Assembly: GCA_034506315.1 (NCBI GenBank)
Contig: JAPDPT010000001.1
Span: forward strand, 1 to 64,000
Direction: 5' to 3'
Origin: a candidate division KSB1 bacterium
Lineage (GTDB): Bacteria; Zhuqueibacterota; Zhuqueibacteria; Oleimicrobiales; Geothermoviventaceae
Length of the DNA: 64,000 bases
Under the pieces are notes generated by a model. That model saw only the letters and a program-made list of their open reading frames with translations, did no database searches and had not been told where the DNA came from. Below, one piece after another: positions 1-8,698 of the stretch; position 1 is the stretch's first letter; every line of letters begins with the position of its first letter. Made by a program: the position numbers and the translations under genes.

Positions 1-1755
1 GCCGGTACCCTTTTCCAGTCGAGCGTGATGCTTCGAGACCCGGAAGGGATCCGGCGAATGCGGGCGGCCGACAGCCTGCTTGCAGAGGGCAGAGAGTTGG
101 AGGCGGCTGCAGAGCTGGAAGCGGTCCTGCGCTTCGACAGCAGCCTGGTCGATGTGCGGCACACACTGGCGCAGATCTACATCTGGAACGAGCAGCTGCC
201 CCAGGCCATCCGTCACTACGAGGCCATCCTGCGGGCGGTGCCTGACGACACAGCCTCGTGGCGCACCCTGTCGGATCTCTATTTCTGGACGAATCGCGAA
301 AGGGACGGGATCTGGGCGCTGGAAAGGCTTGCATCCCTTCGCCCTGAAGATGTAGAGCTTCAGCGTAGATTGGCCCAGCTGTGCAGCTGGAATGGCCTGT
401 ACCACGACGCCGTGGAGCACCTGAAGGTGCTGATGAGAAGCAATCCCCGCGATACGGCACTGGTACGGGCCCTGAAGGACAATCTGTTCCTGGCGGGACA
501 ACCGAAGCTGGCACTGCAGGTGTACCGCTACCTGCTCGGCCTGGCCCCCGAGAGGTACGACTGGTGGCTGGACTACGCCCGGAATCTGGCCTGGAACGAC
601 CAGCTCCGCCAGTCGGTTCAGGCTTACCTTCGTCTGCGACAGGCCGGCGCCCTCTCAGACTCCACCTTTCACGAATTTGTGGACGTGCTGATCTGGGCCG
701 GGGAACAGGGCAAGGCCATCCAGGAGCTGCGCGCATGGCTCACTAATCACCCAGATGACGCCTGGAGCCAGTGGAAGCTGGCGCAACTCCTCGACTGGAA
801 CGAGGGGTCGACAACGGAAATGCGCCAGGTCCTCTCTGCTCTCCTTCGGCAGAGGCCGGATTACACCCCGGCGATCAAATTATACCGTCGCGTGAGCGGC
901 CTCCCCGGCCCACAGGCACGCGCGGAGTGGGTGCACGTTACGGATTCCAACAAGCTGGTCAGTCACACCGCGTCGGCCCAGGCAACCCTACCTCTGCAGA
1001 CCAGGGCACTGGTCTCTGCCAGTAGTGCCTACCGCAACCTTGCTCAGAATTACCCGGACACGTCCGCAGTGGCGTGGGGGAAAAGCGCGTCCGCGGGCAT
1101 TTGCCTCTTCCCCACCGTAGGGTGGATGTTCGAGGCTCGCGTCTCTGCAGCCCGCTACCAGGATGGATGGACGCCCTTCGGATGGGACGCCCGCTCACTA
1201 TTCCGGATCGGCCCCCGGTTCTCGTGGGAGGTAGGTTACGCCAGCGGGGAGTGCCTGGAGAGTCCGTTCGCACTCAAGTTGCACCTCTGGGAAAGGTGCT
1301 GGACGGCCGCGCTGCAGTACGAGGTTCACCCAGGCCTCAGTCTTACCAGCTGGGCTCGGCGCTCCCGTTTCTCCGACGGGAACGTATACGTGGCCGCCTT
1401 CCTGACAGGAGCGTGGACCGTGCGCCCCTTCCGGCCCGGGTTGCGACTGACGAGCCACCTCGGCGCCGAACACTGCCAGCACCAGTACCCAAGGTCCATC
1501 CCCTACTGGACACCCGACCGCCTCCAGCATCGCTCGCTGGGGGTGGAAGTAGACCACCTGGTGCGTCGCTGGCTGGGGCTATCAGGCGGCTTGGCCGTGT
1601 TCCACAGTTCGGGCTACCCTGTGAGCGTCAATCTCCGGGGATCTGCGACGTTCCATCTGTCCCCCCGACACGTCCTCCTCTTTGAGTATTTCGAGTTCGG
1701 CTCCCGGGCCTACCACTCCTCAACAATCTGCTGCCGCTTCAGCGCGGAGTGGTGA
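1..1755 (+). CDS. TPR-repeat protein with C-terminal outer-membrane barrel, 5' partial
   Basis: The frame is open to the left edge, so the start is probably missing (GTG at 25 and ATG at 28 are only internal candidates). Roughly the first 290 residues are TPR-like helical repeats, and many repeats carry an aromatic-Asn pair (IWNE, FWTN, SWNG, AWND, DWNE). That pattern is common in TPR arrays of exopolysaccharide-export and biofilm proteins such as YaiO, PelB and BcsC. The remaining ~270 residues alternate aromatic and polar positions and end in Trp (SAEW), as in an outer-membrane beta-barrel. A periplasmic TPR scaffold anchored by a YaiO-like barrel is the best guess. No polysaccharide synthase gene is visible, but the upstream neighbours lie outside the window. 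Substrate unknown. Confidence 0.75.
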   Translation, partial: AGTLFQSSVMLRDPEGIRRMRAADSLLAEGRELEAAAELEAVLRFDSSLVDVRHTLAQIYIWNEQLPQAIRHYEAILRAVPDDTASWRTLSDLYFWTNRERDGIWALERLASLRPEDVELQRRLAQLCSWNGLYHDAVEHLKVLMRSNPRDTALVRALKDNLFLAGQPKLALQVYRYLLGLAPERYDWWLDYARNLAWNDQLRQSVQAYLRLRQAGALSDSTFHEFVDVLIWAGEQGKAIQELRAWLTNHPDDAWSQWKLAQLLDWNEGSTTEMRQVLSALLRQRPDYTPAIKLYRRVSGLPGPQARAEWVHVTDSNKLVSHTASAQATLPLQTRALVSASSAYRNLAQNYPDTSAVAWGKSASAGICLFPTVGWMFEARVSAARYQDGWTPFGWDARSLFRIGPRFSWEVGYASGECLESPFALKLHLWERCWTAALQYEVHPGLSLTSWARRSRFSDGNVYVAAFLTGAWTVRPFRPGLRLTSHLGAEHCQHQYPRSIPYWTPDRLQHRSLGVEVDHLVRRWLGLSGGLAVFHSSGYPVSVNLRGSATFHLSPRHVLLFEYFEFGSRAYHSSTICCRFSAEW

Positions 1756-1818
1756 AGCCGGCAGCAGATTTCGCCGTCCAGCCCCCCTCCCCTCTCCTGT
1801 GCGCAGAGGAGAAAGGGC

Positions 1819-1847
1819 TTGCATTTGCAGGACCTGGTGGCTAAATT
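1819..1847 (+). promoter_or_regulatory. Candidate promoter for smc
   Basis: TTGCAT (1819-1824), a 17-nt spacer, then TAAATT followed by G (1842-1848). It would start transcription about 80 nt before the smc TTG codon. The -10 box matches the TAnATTG form seen at other promoters in this window. Confidence 0.35.
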
Positions 1848-1932
1848 GACGCCGGTTTTGAGCAAGATCGTGCGTCTCCTCCGTTCCCACAGCCAGATGT
1901 AGACGTCATTTCCGCACAGCGAGGCAGGTGGC

Positions 1933-4900
1933 TTGTTCCTCTCCAGCCTGGAAATTCTCGGCTTCAAGTCCTTCGCCCGCAAGACGACCTTCCGCTTTCC
2001 ACCGGGGATCACCGCCATTGTAGGACCCAATGGCTGCGGCAAGACCAACGTGGTCGACGCCATCCGCTGGGTGCTGGGCGAACAGCGAGCGGGGATTCTG
2101 CGCAGCGAGCGGATGGAAAACGTCATCTTCAACGGCTCAGCCTCGGCTCCCCCTCTGGGCATGGCGGAAGTGAGCATCACCCTGCAGAACACCCGCAATA
2201 TCCTGCCCATTGAATTCAGTGAGGTCAAGGTCACGCGCCGGCTCTTCCGCTCGGGCGAGAGCCAATATCTGCTGAACGACGCGCCCTGCCGCCTGCGGGA
2301 CATTCAAAATCTGTTCCTCGACACCGGCCTGGCTCCAGATGCCTACTCAGTGATCGAGCTGGCGATGATCGAGGAGATCTTGAACGGACGCGCCGATGAG
2401 CGGCGGCGCCTGTTGGAGGAAGCGGCCGGCGTGGGCAAGTACAAAGTGCGGCGGAAGGCCGCCTTCCACAAGCTGGAAGCCACCGAGGCGGATCTGCTGC
2501 GCTTGAACGACCTCATCGCTGAGGTGGAGCGCAATGTACGTGGCCTCCAGGTACAGGTCCGCCGTGCCGAGAGGGCACGCGAAATCCGCGACGAGCTGCG
2601 CAGCAAGGAAATGCTCCTCAGCGGCATCCGCCTCCACCGTCTGCTCCGCGAGCTTGGTCCCCTCACCGATCGCCTGGAGCAGGTCCGGCAAGAACGGGAG
2701 AAGCTTCACACGCGGATTCAGCTGGAAGAGGCGGAGCTGGAGCAGCTGAACCTGGAGCTCGCAGAAGCGGAGAACCGTCTGGCCGAGGCCCAGCACAAGG
2801 CAAACGAACGGGCGGCTCACGCCCGCTCTCTGGAAAAGCATCTGCTGGTCCTGCGCGAACGGGCACGCTCTACAGAGGACTCCCTGACCCGTCTGAACCG
2901 GGAGCTGACGGAGCTGGAAATCCGCGCTCAGCGCATCTCCCAGGAGAAACAGGCGGCGCAACAACGGCTATCCCAGGCGGAAAAGAGGGCCGCCGAGATC
3001 GAGCAGAAACTGGAGCGGGCGGAGAAGGAGAGGCGCCGGGCCCTGGAGGTCCGCGACGCCGCCAAAGCAGCCCTCGCACAGGCCCAAGCCCAGGTGCAAG
3101 AGGCCGAGAAACAATGGACCCGGCTGGAGATCGAGAGAGGCAAGCTGACAGCGCAGCTGGAAGCCCTGCAGCGCGAACGCGATCAGCGTCAGCAGTCCCT
3201 GGCCCGACTGGAGCGCGAGCTGGAAGAGGCATCGGGCCGCCTCGCCCCCCTGAGCCAGCAACTCCAGGAAACTGAGAATACGCATCGCCACCTCCAACGT
3301 GAGGTCCAGCAGCTGCGCGGCCGTGTTGAGGGTGCCCAGAGCGCCCTGGCCCGCCTCCGCGATACGGAACTGAATCTGGCCACGGAGCTGGAGCGAAAGA
3401 AGGAGCAGCTGGCCTCGCTGGAACGCCTACTCGCCACCCAGGAGGACCGACCGGACGCGCTGCGGTACCTGCTCGCCTCCGAGCTCCTCCAGGGCCGGGT
3501 CGTGGGGCCGTTGACGGACCAGCTGGGGGTTCCTGAGGACCTGGCCCGAGCCATCGCCGCCGCTCTGGGCCCCGCGCTTCACGGACTGGTGGTGCGGGAT
3601 CTGGAAAGCGCCCTCGAGGCAGCCAGAGAGCTCGCGGAGGCGAAAGTCGGGACTGCTGCTCTTGTCGCCCTCGGCAAAACGCCTGCACGCGACCCCTTGC
3701 CCTTCCTTCAAGGCGAAGGGGTTCTGGGGTGGGCCAATGAGCTGGTCCGTTGCCCGGACGAGCTGCGTGGCGCGGTGGACGCGCTGCTCGGCAACGTTCT
3801 CGTCGTTGAGGACGAGGAAGTAGCCTCGCGTCTTTTGGCCTCCTTCCCGAGGGCCGGCTTCGGAATCGTCACCCGCGGCGGCACGATGGTTCGAGACCAG
3901 GTACTGGTCCAGGGGGGACAGCTGGTCTCCGACCCCGCAGCGCTCTTTGACCGGCAAGCGCGTTACAAGGAGCTCCAGCGGGAAGTGCAAGCCCTCCTCG
4001 CGGAGTACGAGGCCGTCAAAGGCGAGCGGCAGAGGCGTGAGACGGAAACGGAGAGATTCCGTAGCGCTCACGCCGAGGCAGAGAAGCAACTGGCGGATAC
4101 GGACCGCCTCCTTCACCGACTGCGCCTGCAGGCGGAGGAGGAAGGACGTAGGGTACAGGAGCTCGACCTCAACCTGCGGGAAAGCAGTCGGATCTTGGAG
4201 GAGCTCCACCGCCAGATTGCCCAGGTTGAATCGCGTTTGGCAGAGGTGGGGAGCGAGCGTGCGTCCCTCGAGGCTCTGCTACAGGACAGGCGAGCCCAGT
4301 ATCAGCAGCTACAGGCGCAGCTCAACGCGCGGGAGAAAGAGCTGGAGATCTGCGAGGGCTCGTACCAGCAGGTCCGGCTGGAGAAGATTCGCGCCACCAC
4401 AGAGCTTGAGGGTCTGAAGACGCAGCTGGAACGCCTGGACAGGGAGCGGGCTGAGGTCCAGGAGATCTCGCGCAGGCGTCAGGCGGAGGCGGCCGAGCTA
4501 CAGAAGCGGAAGGAGGACACGCAGTCCGCCATCCAGGCGGCGGAACAGGACCTGAGCGCGGTGCTCGAGAAGAAAGAGGCTGCCGATCGCAAGGTGGAGG
4601 TGGCGCAACGGGCGCACACCGAGCGCCGAAACCGCATCGCCCAGCGCCAGGACCTGCTCCGGCACCTCAAGGAGGATCAGGATCGTCTGGCGGAGGAAGC
4701 CCATCAGCTGGAGCTGCGGATCGCAGAGCTTCGGATGCGTGTGGAGAACCTGCGCAGCCGGACCTCCGAGACCTGGCACGTAGAACTCGAGCCCGTCGAT
4801 CGGGACGACGTAAGCGAGGAGGATCTGGAACGCGAGGTCGTGGAGCTGCGGGAGAAACTGGAACGCATCGGCCCTGTCAACGCTCTTGCGCTGGAGGAGT

Positions 4901-5484
4901 ACACCCAGGAGAAGAACCGGCTCGACTTCCTCACCCGTCAGAGGGATGACCTCCTGCAAGCCAAAGCGAATCTCGTCGAGACCATCCGGCAGATCAACCA
5001 CACGGCGCGGGAGCGTTTCCTCGAGACCTTCGAGACTGTGCGGAAGAACTTCAGCATGGTGTTCCAGAACTTCTTCGGCGGGGGCGAGGCGGATTTGCGG
5101 CTCACCGACCCGGGCGATCCTCTGGAGTCTGAGATCGAGATCCTGGCTCGGCCCCGCGGCAAGAAGATCGAAACGCTCTCCCTCCTCAGCGGGGGTGAGA
5201 AGGCCCTGACCGCTCTTTCCTTCCTGCTGGCGATCTATCTGGTGAAGCCGAGTCCCTTCTGCATCCTCGATGAGGTCGACGCCCCTCTGGACGATCAGAA
5301 CGTCGAAAACTTCGTCAACGCTCTGCGTAAGTTCGCCCAAACGACCCAGTTCATCGTGGTGACGCACAACAAGCTGACGATGAAAGCAGCCGACGCCCTC
5401 TACGGGGTCACCATGCAGCGCGACGGCATCTCCAAGGTGGTCTCGGTCCGATTTGAGGAAGAGCTGGTCGAGAGCGCGGCCTGA
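1933..5484 (+). CDS. smc: Chromosome segregation ATPase SMC
   Basis: Full-length SMC (1183 aa), the ATPase core of the bacterial condensin that organises and segregates the chromosome. Visible parts: N-terminal LEILGFKSFA and Walker A GPNGCGKT at residues 31-38; a long coiled coil; a globular hinge near 510-680; a second coiled coil; the ABC signature LSGGE at 1085-1089; Walker B ILDEVD at 1111-1116. The Walker A carries Cys and Thr where GPNGSGKS is usual. TTG at 1933 is chosen because it places the protein start at the normal SMC N-terminus and has a GAGG sequence just upstream. ScpA and ScpB are not adjacent. It is followed at 48 nt by the GWxTD gene in the same direction. Confidence 0.97.
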   Translation: MFLSSLEILGFKSFARKTTFRFPPGITAIVGPNGCGKTNVVDAIRWVLGEQRAGILRSERMENVIFNGSASAPPLGMAEVSITLQNTRNILPIEFSEVKVTRRLFRSGESQYLLNDAPCRLRDIQNLFLDTGLAPDAYSVIELAMIEEILNGRADERRRLLEEAAGVGKYKVRRKAAFHKLEATEADLLRLNDLIAEVERNVRGLQVQVRRAERAREIRDELRSKEMLLSGIRLHRLLRELGPLTDRLEQVRQEREKLHTRIQLEEAELEQLNLELAEAENRLAEAQHKANERAAHARSLEKHLLVLRERARSTEDSLTRLNRELTELEIRAQRISQEKQAAQQRLSQAEKRAAEIEQKLERAEKERRRALEVRDAAKAALAQAQAQVQEAEKQWTRLEIERGKLTAQLEALQRERDQRQQSLARLERELEEASGRLAPLSQQLQETENTHRHLQREVQQLRGRVEGAQSALARLRDTELNLATELERKKEQLASLERLLATQEDRPDALRYLLASELLQGRVVGPLTDQLGVPEDLARAIAAALGPALHGLVVRDLESALEAARELAEAKVGTAALVALGKTPARDPLPFLQGEGVLGWANELVRCPDELRGAVDALLGNVLVVEDEEVASRLLASFPRAGFGIVTRGGTMVRDQVLVQGGQLVSDPAALFDRQARYKELQREVQALLAEYEAVKGERQRRETETERFRSAHAEAEKQLADTDRLLHRLRLQAEEEGRRVQELDLNLRESSRILEELHRQIAQVESRLAEVGSERASLEALLQDRRAQYQQLQAQLNAREKELEICEGSYQQVRLEKIRATTELEGLKTQLERLDRERAEVQEISRRRQAEAAELQKRKEDTQSAIQAAEQDLSAVLEKKEAADRKVEVAQRAHTERRNRIAQRQDLLRHLKEDQDRLAEEAHQLELRIAELRMRVENLRSRTSETWHVELEPVDRDDVSEEDLEREVVELREKLERIGPVNALALEEYTQEKNRLDFLTRQRDDLLQAKANLVETIRQINHTARERFLETFETVRKNFSMVFQNFFGGGEADLRLTDPGDPLESEIEILARPRGKKIETLSLLSGGEKALTALSFLLAIYLVKPSPFCILDEVDAPLDDQNVENFVNALRKFAQTTQFIVVTHNKLTMKAADALYGVTMQRDGISKVVSVRFEEELVESAA

Positions 5485-5532
5485 AGATCCGGGCTTCCCG
5501 CCCGAAACATAGCTTCGGGAGGTGGATGGAAC

Positions 5533-6969
5533 GTGCGTCGCTTACTCTTGATGGCGCTGGGGATGTGGGTCTGGGCTTCCTCCCTGGCGCAACAGCCGCA
5601 GGCTCCGGCCGGGGAGCGCCGGCTGGTGCCCTTCGACGTGGATTTCGCTCGCTTCCGCGGTGCCGGCGAGCGAATCTATCTCGAATCCTACCTCTGGGTC
5701 AGCCGCGCGAAGCTGCATTACGTGCCCACCGAGGAAGGTCGCTACAGCGGGGGCTTTACCGTGGATATCAAGGCTATCCAGGGCGACACGGTGGCACGCG
5801 AAGTCCGATGGGAGCGCTTGGACCTCATCGATAGCCTGGGACAGGCACGAGAGGAGATCCGCATCCCAAGCGTTGTCCCGCTCCAGTTGGAGCCTGGCGA
5901 TTACCGGCTGCTGGTCACCGTGAGGGACCGCACCGACACGCTGGCTCAGGGACAATGGCTGTCCAACCGCGTACATCTGGAGTCGTTCCCCGGCGATAGC
6001 CTGGCCCTCAGCGATATTCAGTTCGCCACCGCGATCCGCTCGGCTGACTTTGAGAGCGAATTCGTGAAGAATGGCCTCTTCGTCCAGCCCAATCCGACGG
6101 CCGTCTTCGGCACGGGGCTCGAGGTAATGTACTTCTACACGGAGGTCTACAATCTGGACACGCGCCCCGGCGCCGACTCCACCTACACCGTCCGCTACCG
6201 CATCCTGGATGCCGACGGCAATCAGATCCGCAGCTATCCGCCTCGGACCAAGGTCAAGCGGGCCTCCTCCGTCGCGGAGATCGGTGGCCTGAACGTCATC
6301 TCCCTAAAGAGCGGCCCGTACTACCTCTTTGTGGACGTGACGGACAACGCCACCGGTTCGCAAGCCTCTACCTTTAAGAAGTTCTACGTATTCCGCACGG
6401 GGGACTACACCGAGGAGCAATTGGCCGAGGCGAGGCAACGGGCGGAACAGCAGGAAAGCGGAGGCGGCTCGCCCGGTACCGACGCCCAGCGTTACGACGT
6501 GATGCCCGAAAAGGAGCTCGACAAGGAATTCGACTACGCTCGCTACATCGCCACCGAGGAGGAGAAGAAGGTCTGGAAGGGCCTCAACCTGGAGGGCAAG
6601 CGCCGCTTTCTGAAAGAGTTCTGGGCCAAGCGGGACCAGACCCCCGGGACCCCCGCGAACGAGTTCAAACGCGACTACCTGCAGCTGGTCGAGATGGCCA
6701 ACCGCAACTTCGGCGGGTTCCGGGAAGGCTACAAGACTGATCGCGGCCGTGTCCTCCTCACCTACGGGAAGCCCGACGAGATCGAGCGCTATCCCTTCTC
6801 CATGGACCGACGAGCCTACGAGGTCTGGCACTATTACTCGCTCCAGGGCGGCGTGCTCTTCGTGTTCGTAGACAAGCGCGAGATGGGCACCTACGAGCTC
6901 GTCCACTCCACCGCACGCGGCGAGATCTACGATCCAGAATGGGAACGCTGGCTGGATCCGAACCGATAG
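5533..6969 (+). CDS. GWxTD-domain exported protein
   Basis: A 478-aa protein with a signal peptide (short basic start, hydrophobic run, SLAQQ cleavage region) from a GTG start behind a GGGAGGTGG ribosome site. Residues ~30-290 look like two beta-sandwich-like segments. The C-terminal ~150 residues match the GWxTD domain family of Bacteroidota and relatives, with the signature present as GYKTD at 399-403 (Tyr replaces Trp), followed by GRVLLTYGKPDEIE and a hydrophobic FVFVD strand. The domain has no established biochemical function. The gene follows smc closely and is closed by a strong terminator, so co-transcription with smc is possible. Confidence 0.85.
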   Translation: MRRLLLMALGMWVWASSLAQQPQAPAGERRLVPFDVDFARFRGAGERIYLESYLWVSRAKLHYVPTEEGRYSGGFTVDIKAIQGDTVAREVRWERLDLIDSLGQAREEIRIPSVVPLQLEPGDYRLLVTVRDRTDTLAQGQWLSNRVHLESFPGDSLALSDIQFATAIRSADFESEFVKNGLFVQPNPTAVFGTGLEVMYFYTEVYNLDTRPGADSTYTVRYRILDADGNQIRSYPPRTKVKRASSVAEIGGLNVISLKSGPYYLFVDVTDNATGSQASTFKKFYVFRTGDYTEEQLAEARQRAEQQESGGGSPGTDAQRYDVMPEKELDKEFDYARYIATEEEKKVWKGLNLEGKRRFLKEFWAKRDQTPGTPANEFKRDYLQLVEMANRNFGGFREGYKTDRGRVLLTYGKPDEIERYPFSMDRRAYEVWHYYSLQGGVLFVFVDKREMGTYELVHSTARGEIYDPEWERWLDPNR

Positions 6970-7000
6970 TCCCGCCCAATCCCCCGAAGTCCAACTCACG

Positions 7001-7038
7001 CGCCCGCCCGGCAGTTGCCGCGCGGGCGTCTTCTTTTC
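7001..7038 (+). terminator. Rho-independent terminator after the GWxTD gene
   Basis: The arm CGCCCGC (7001-7007) pairs with GCGGGCG (7022-7028); inside it CGGCA pairs with TGCCG around a tight loop. TCTTCTTTT follows. It separates the smc block from the pilus block. Confidence 0.85.
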
Positions 7039-7530
7039 CCCAGGCCCAGCGGACCGAGAGCTTCTCTTTTCTCTTTGGGCCTGAGCCCTGTACGTGAGCC
7101 CCTTGCAGAGCAAGTGCTCTCCTCCATCGGAAGCTCGTGCGTGCCGAGCACAGCGGTGGCTCCGGCCCTCCTCAACCGGAACGCGTCCCCGGGACAGGGA
7201 TCGAACCGTTCAGCTTCCAACGCTTCCCAGCCCCACCGGCAGGAATTTCCCACTTCCCGTCGCAGAGGAAGCCATTCGCGAGGAGAGCATCTCCGAACGA
7301 CGTCGCTGTGCACGCCGGGCGCACACAGGGAGAAGCCCGCCGGTTCCGCCCCGGCACAGGCCTTGCTCTTGCCCTGCTCCGCGGCTGCACTCAGATCTCC
7401 TTGGGGCTTCCCAAGGCTCGGACTGGGAGGGACAAGATCGCGCCCGTCTTGCCGATAATCATCAATGTGACATGTGGCAAGCAGAGATCCTGGACGATGG
7501 ACGCACGGACAAGGGGTGTGAGGTGAGGTA
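7039..7530. other. Structured 490-nt non-coding gap ahead of the pilus cluster
   Basis: I find no convincing gene here on either strand; the open frames have the composition of GC-rich shadows. The gap holds several short hairpins: AGAGCA/TGCTCT at 7107-7120, GCCGG/CCGGC near 7339-7355, and a 7-bp stem CCTTGGG/CCCAAGG with a GCTT loop at 7399-7416. A weak -10-like GATAAT lies at 7454. It could be a leader, a regulatory region or an unrecognised structured RNA. It lacks hallmark motifs of tmRNA, RNase P RNA or SRP RNA. Confidence 0.4.
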
Positions 7531-7779
7531 ATGGCCAGTGCGCGCTGGTACACGAGCTCTCAGGTGGCCGCGACGTTGGAGATCAGCCTTCGGCAGCTCT
7601 ACTACTGGGAATTGAAGGGGATTGTCCGACCCAAGACGGTGACCGTCGGCGCCCGCGAATTCAAGAGGTACTCCCAGCACGACGTCGAGAAGCTCCGCCG
7701 GATCAAGCAATATCTGGACGAAGGCTACACCCTGACCGCTGCGGTGCGAAAGGCCCTGGCAGAGGGTTCCCAGAACTAA
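7531..7779 (+). CDS. Small MerR-like helix-turn-helix protein
   Basis: An 82-aa protein that is almost entirely a MerR-type winged helix: YTSSQVAATLEISLRQLYYWE is the helix-turn-helix with its typical arginine and paired aromatics, then a wing (TVTVGAREFKRYS) and a DVEKLRRIKQYLDEGYTLTAAV helix. There is no C-terminal coiled coil or sensor domain, so it resembles the stand-alone MerR-like or excisionase-type proteins. It has a strong GAGGTGAGG ribosome site and sits first in the pilus block, 60 nt ahead of the prepilin peptidase. It is a candidate local transcription regulator; its target is not visible. Confidence 0.8.
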   Translation: MASARWYTSSQVAATLEISLRQLYYWELKGIVRPKTVTVGAREFKRYSQHDVEKLRRIKQYLDEGYTLTAAVRKALAEGSQN

Positions 7780-7839
7780 GCCTGGAGCCTATCTGACTTG
7801 CGCACCTTGGCTGGTATCGATGACCTGGCGGAGGTTGGA

Positions 7840-8601
7840 ATGGCGCAGATCCTGGTGGCTTTTCTGCTCGGTACGATCGTGGGCAGTTTCCTGAACGTCT
7901 GTATCTACCGCATCCCGCGGGGGATCTCGCTCCTGCGGCCGCGATCTTTCTGTCCGGCGTGCAAGGCGCCGATCGCCCCCTGGGAAAACGTGCCGGTCCT
8001 TGCCTACCTGTACCTGCGCGGACGATGCCGCCATTGCGGCCATGCTATCCCGGTCCGTTACCCTCTGGTTGAGGTGGCCACGGGGCTTCTGTTCGTAGCC
8101 GTCTTGGTTCGCTTCGGCCTCACCCTGGATGCCTTTCGCTACGCCCTTCTGGGGTGCGTGCTGCTTGTTTTGGCCTTCGTAGACCTGGAGCACCAGGTCC
8201 TTCCGGACGTGCTCACGCTTCCGGCCCTTGCGGCCGGTGTCGGAACGGCCTTCCTGCTGGGTTGGGGGCAGGGTCTTCGCGCGCTCCTCGGAGCAGGATC
8301 GGGAGTGCTGGTGGCCGTGGCAATCGCGGCGTTGGGTCGCGTGCTGTTTCGCCAGGAAAGCTTTGGCGGAGGCGATCTGAAGTTGATGGCCTGCATCGGC
8401 GCGTACACGGGCTGGGCCGCGCTTCTCGGCATTGTGTTCCTCGCTTTCGTCCTGGCCCTGCCGATTATCCTGGTCGGGCTCGCTGCCAACAGGTTGAATC
8501 TCGGATCGCGGATCCCGTTCGGGCCCTTCCTGGCTACGGCCACAATGGTCGTGCTTTTCGCAGGCCACCGCCTATGGGAATGGTACCGTGGATGCCTATG
8601 A
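7840..8601 (+). CDS. pilD: Type IV prepilin peptidase / N-methyltransferase
   Basis: An integral membrane aspartic peptidase that cleaves prepilins after Gly and methylates the new N-terminus. Visible: the N-terminal GSFLNVCIYRIP motif, two CxxC pairs of the zinc-binding methyltransferase domain (Cys38/41 and Cys63/66), and the two catalytic aspartates in VDLEHQVLPD (Asp115) and GGGDLK (Asp179), with about eight hydrophobic segments. ATG 7840 is preferred over the upstream TTG 7798 because it has GGAGG six bases ahead and gives the standard N-terminus (253 aa). Its substrates are the pilins encoded from 23787 onward. Confidence 0.95.
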   Translation: MAQILVAFLLGTIVGSFLNVCIYRIPRGISLLRPRSFCPACKAPIAPWENVPVLAYLYLRGRCRHCGHAIPVRYPLVEVATGLLFVAVLVRFGLTLDAFRYALLGCVLLVLAFVDLEHQVLPDVLTLPALAAGVGTAFLLGWGQGLRALLGAGSGVLVAVAIAALGRVLFRQESFGGGDLKLMACIGAYTGWAALLGIVFLAFVLALPIILVGLAANRLNLGSRIPFGPFLATATMVVLFAGHRLWEWYRGCL

Positions 8602-8698
8602 ATCACGCTCGGGGACCCGGAGCTGGATACGGCGTGCGTCACGGGCTCGTCCTTCCGGGAACTGGGTTTCGGCCTCTTTGCTTCGGGGCGATTGACGA

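Noticed and set aside
2870-3688. Minus-strand open frame (272 codons) inside smc
   Set aside because: Pro/Arg/Gly-rich translation typical of antisense to coiled-coil coding sequence; not a gene.
7190-7212. T-arm-like GGGATCGAACC, as in a tRNA on the minus strand
   Set aside because: The TTCGATC loop is flanked by only two matched pairs and no acceptor, D or anticodon stem can be built nearby. Not a tRNA.
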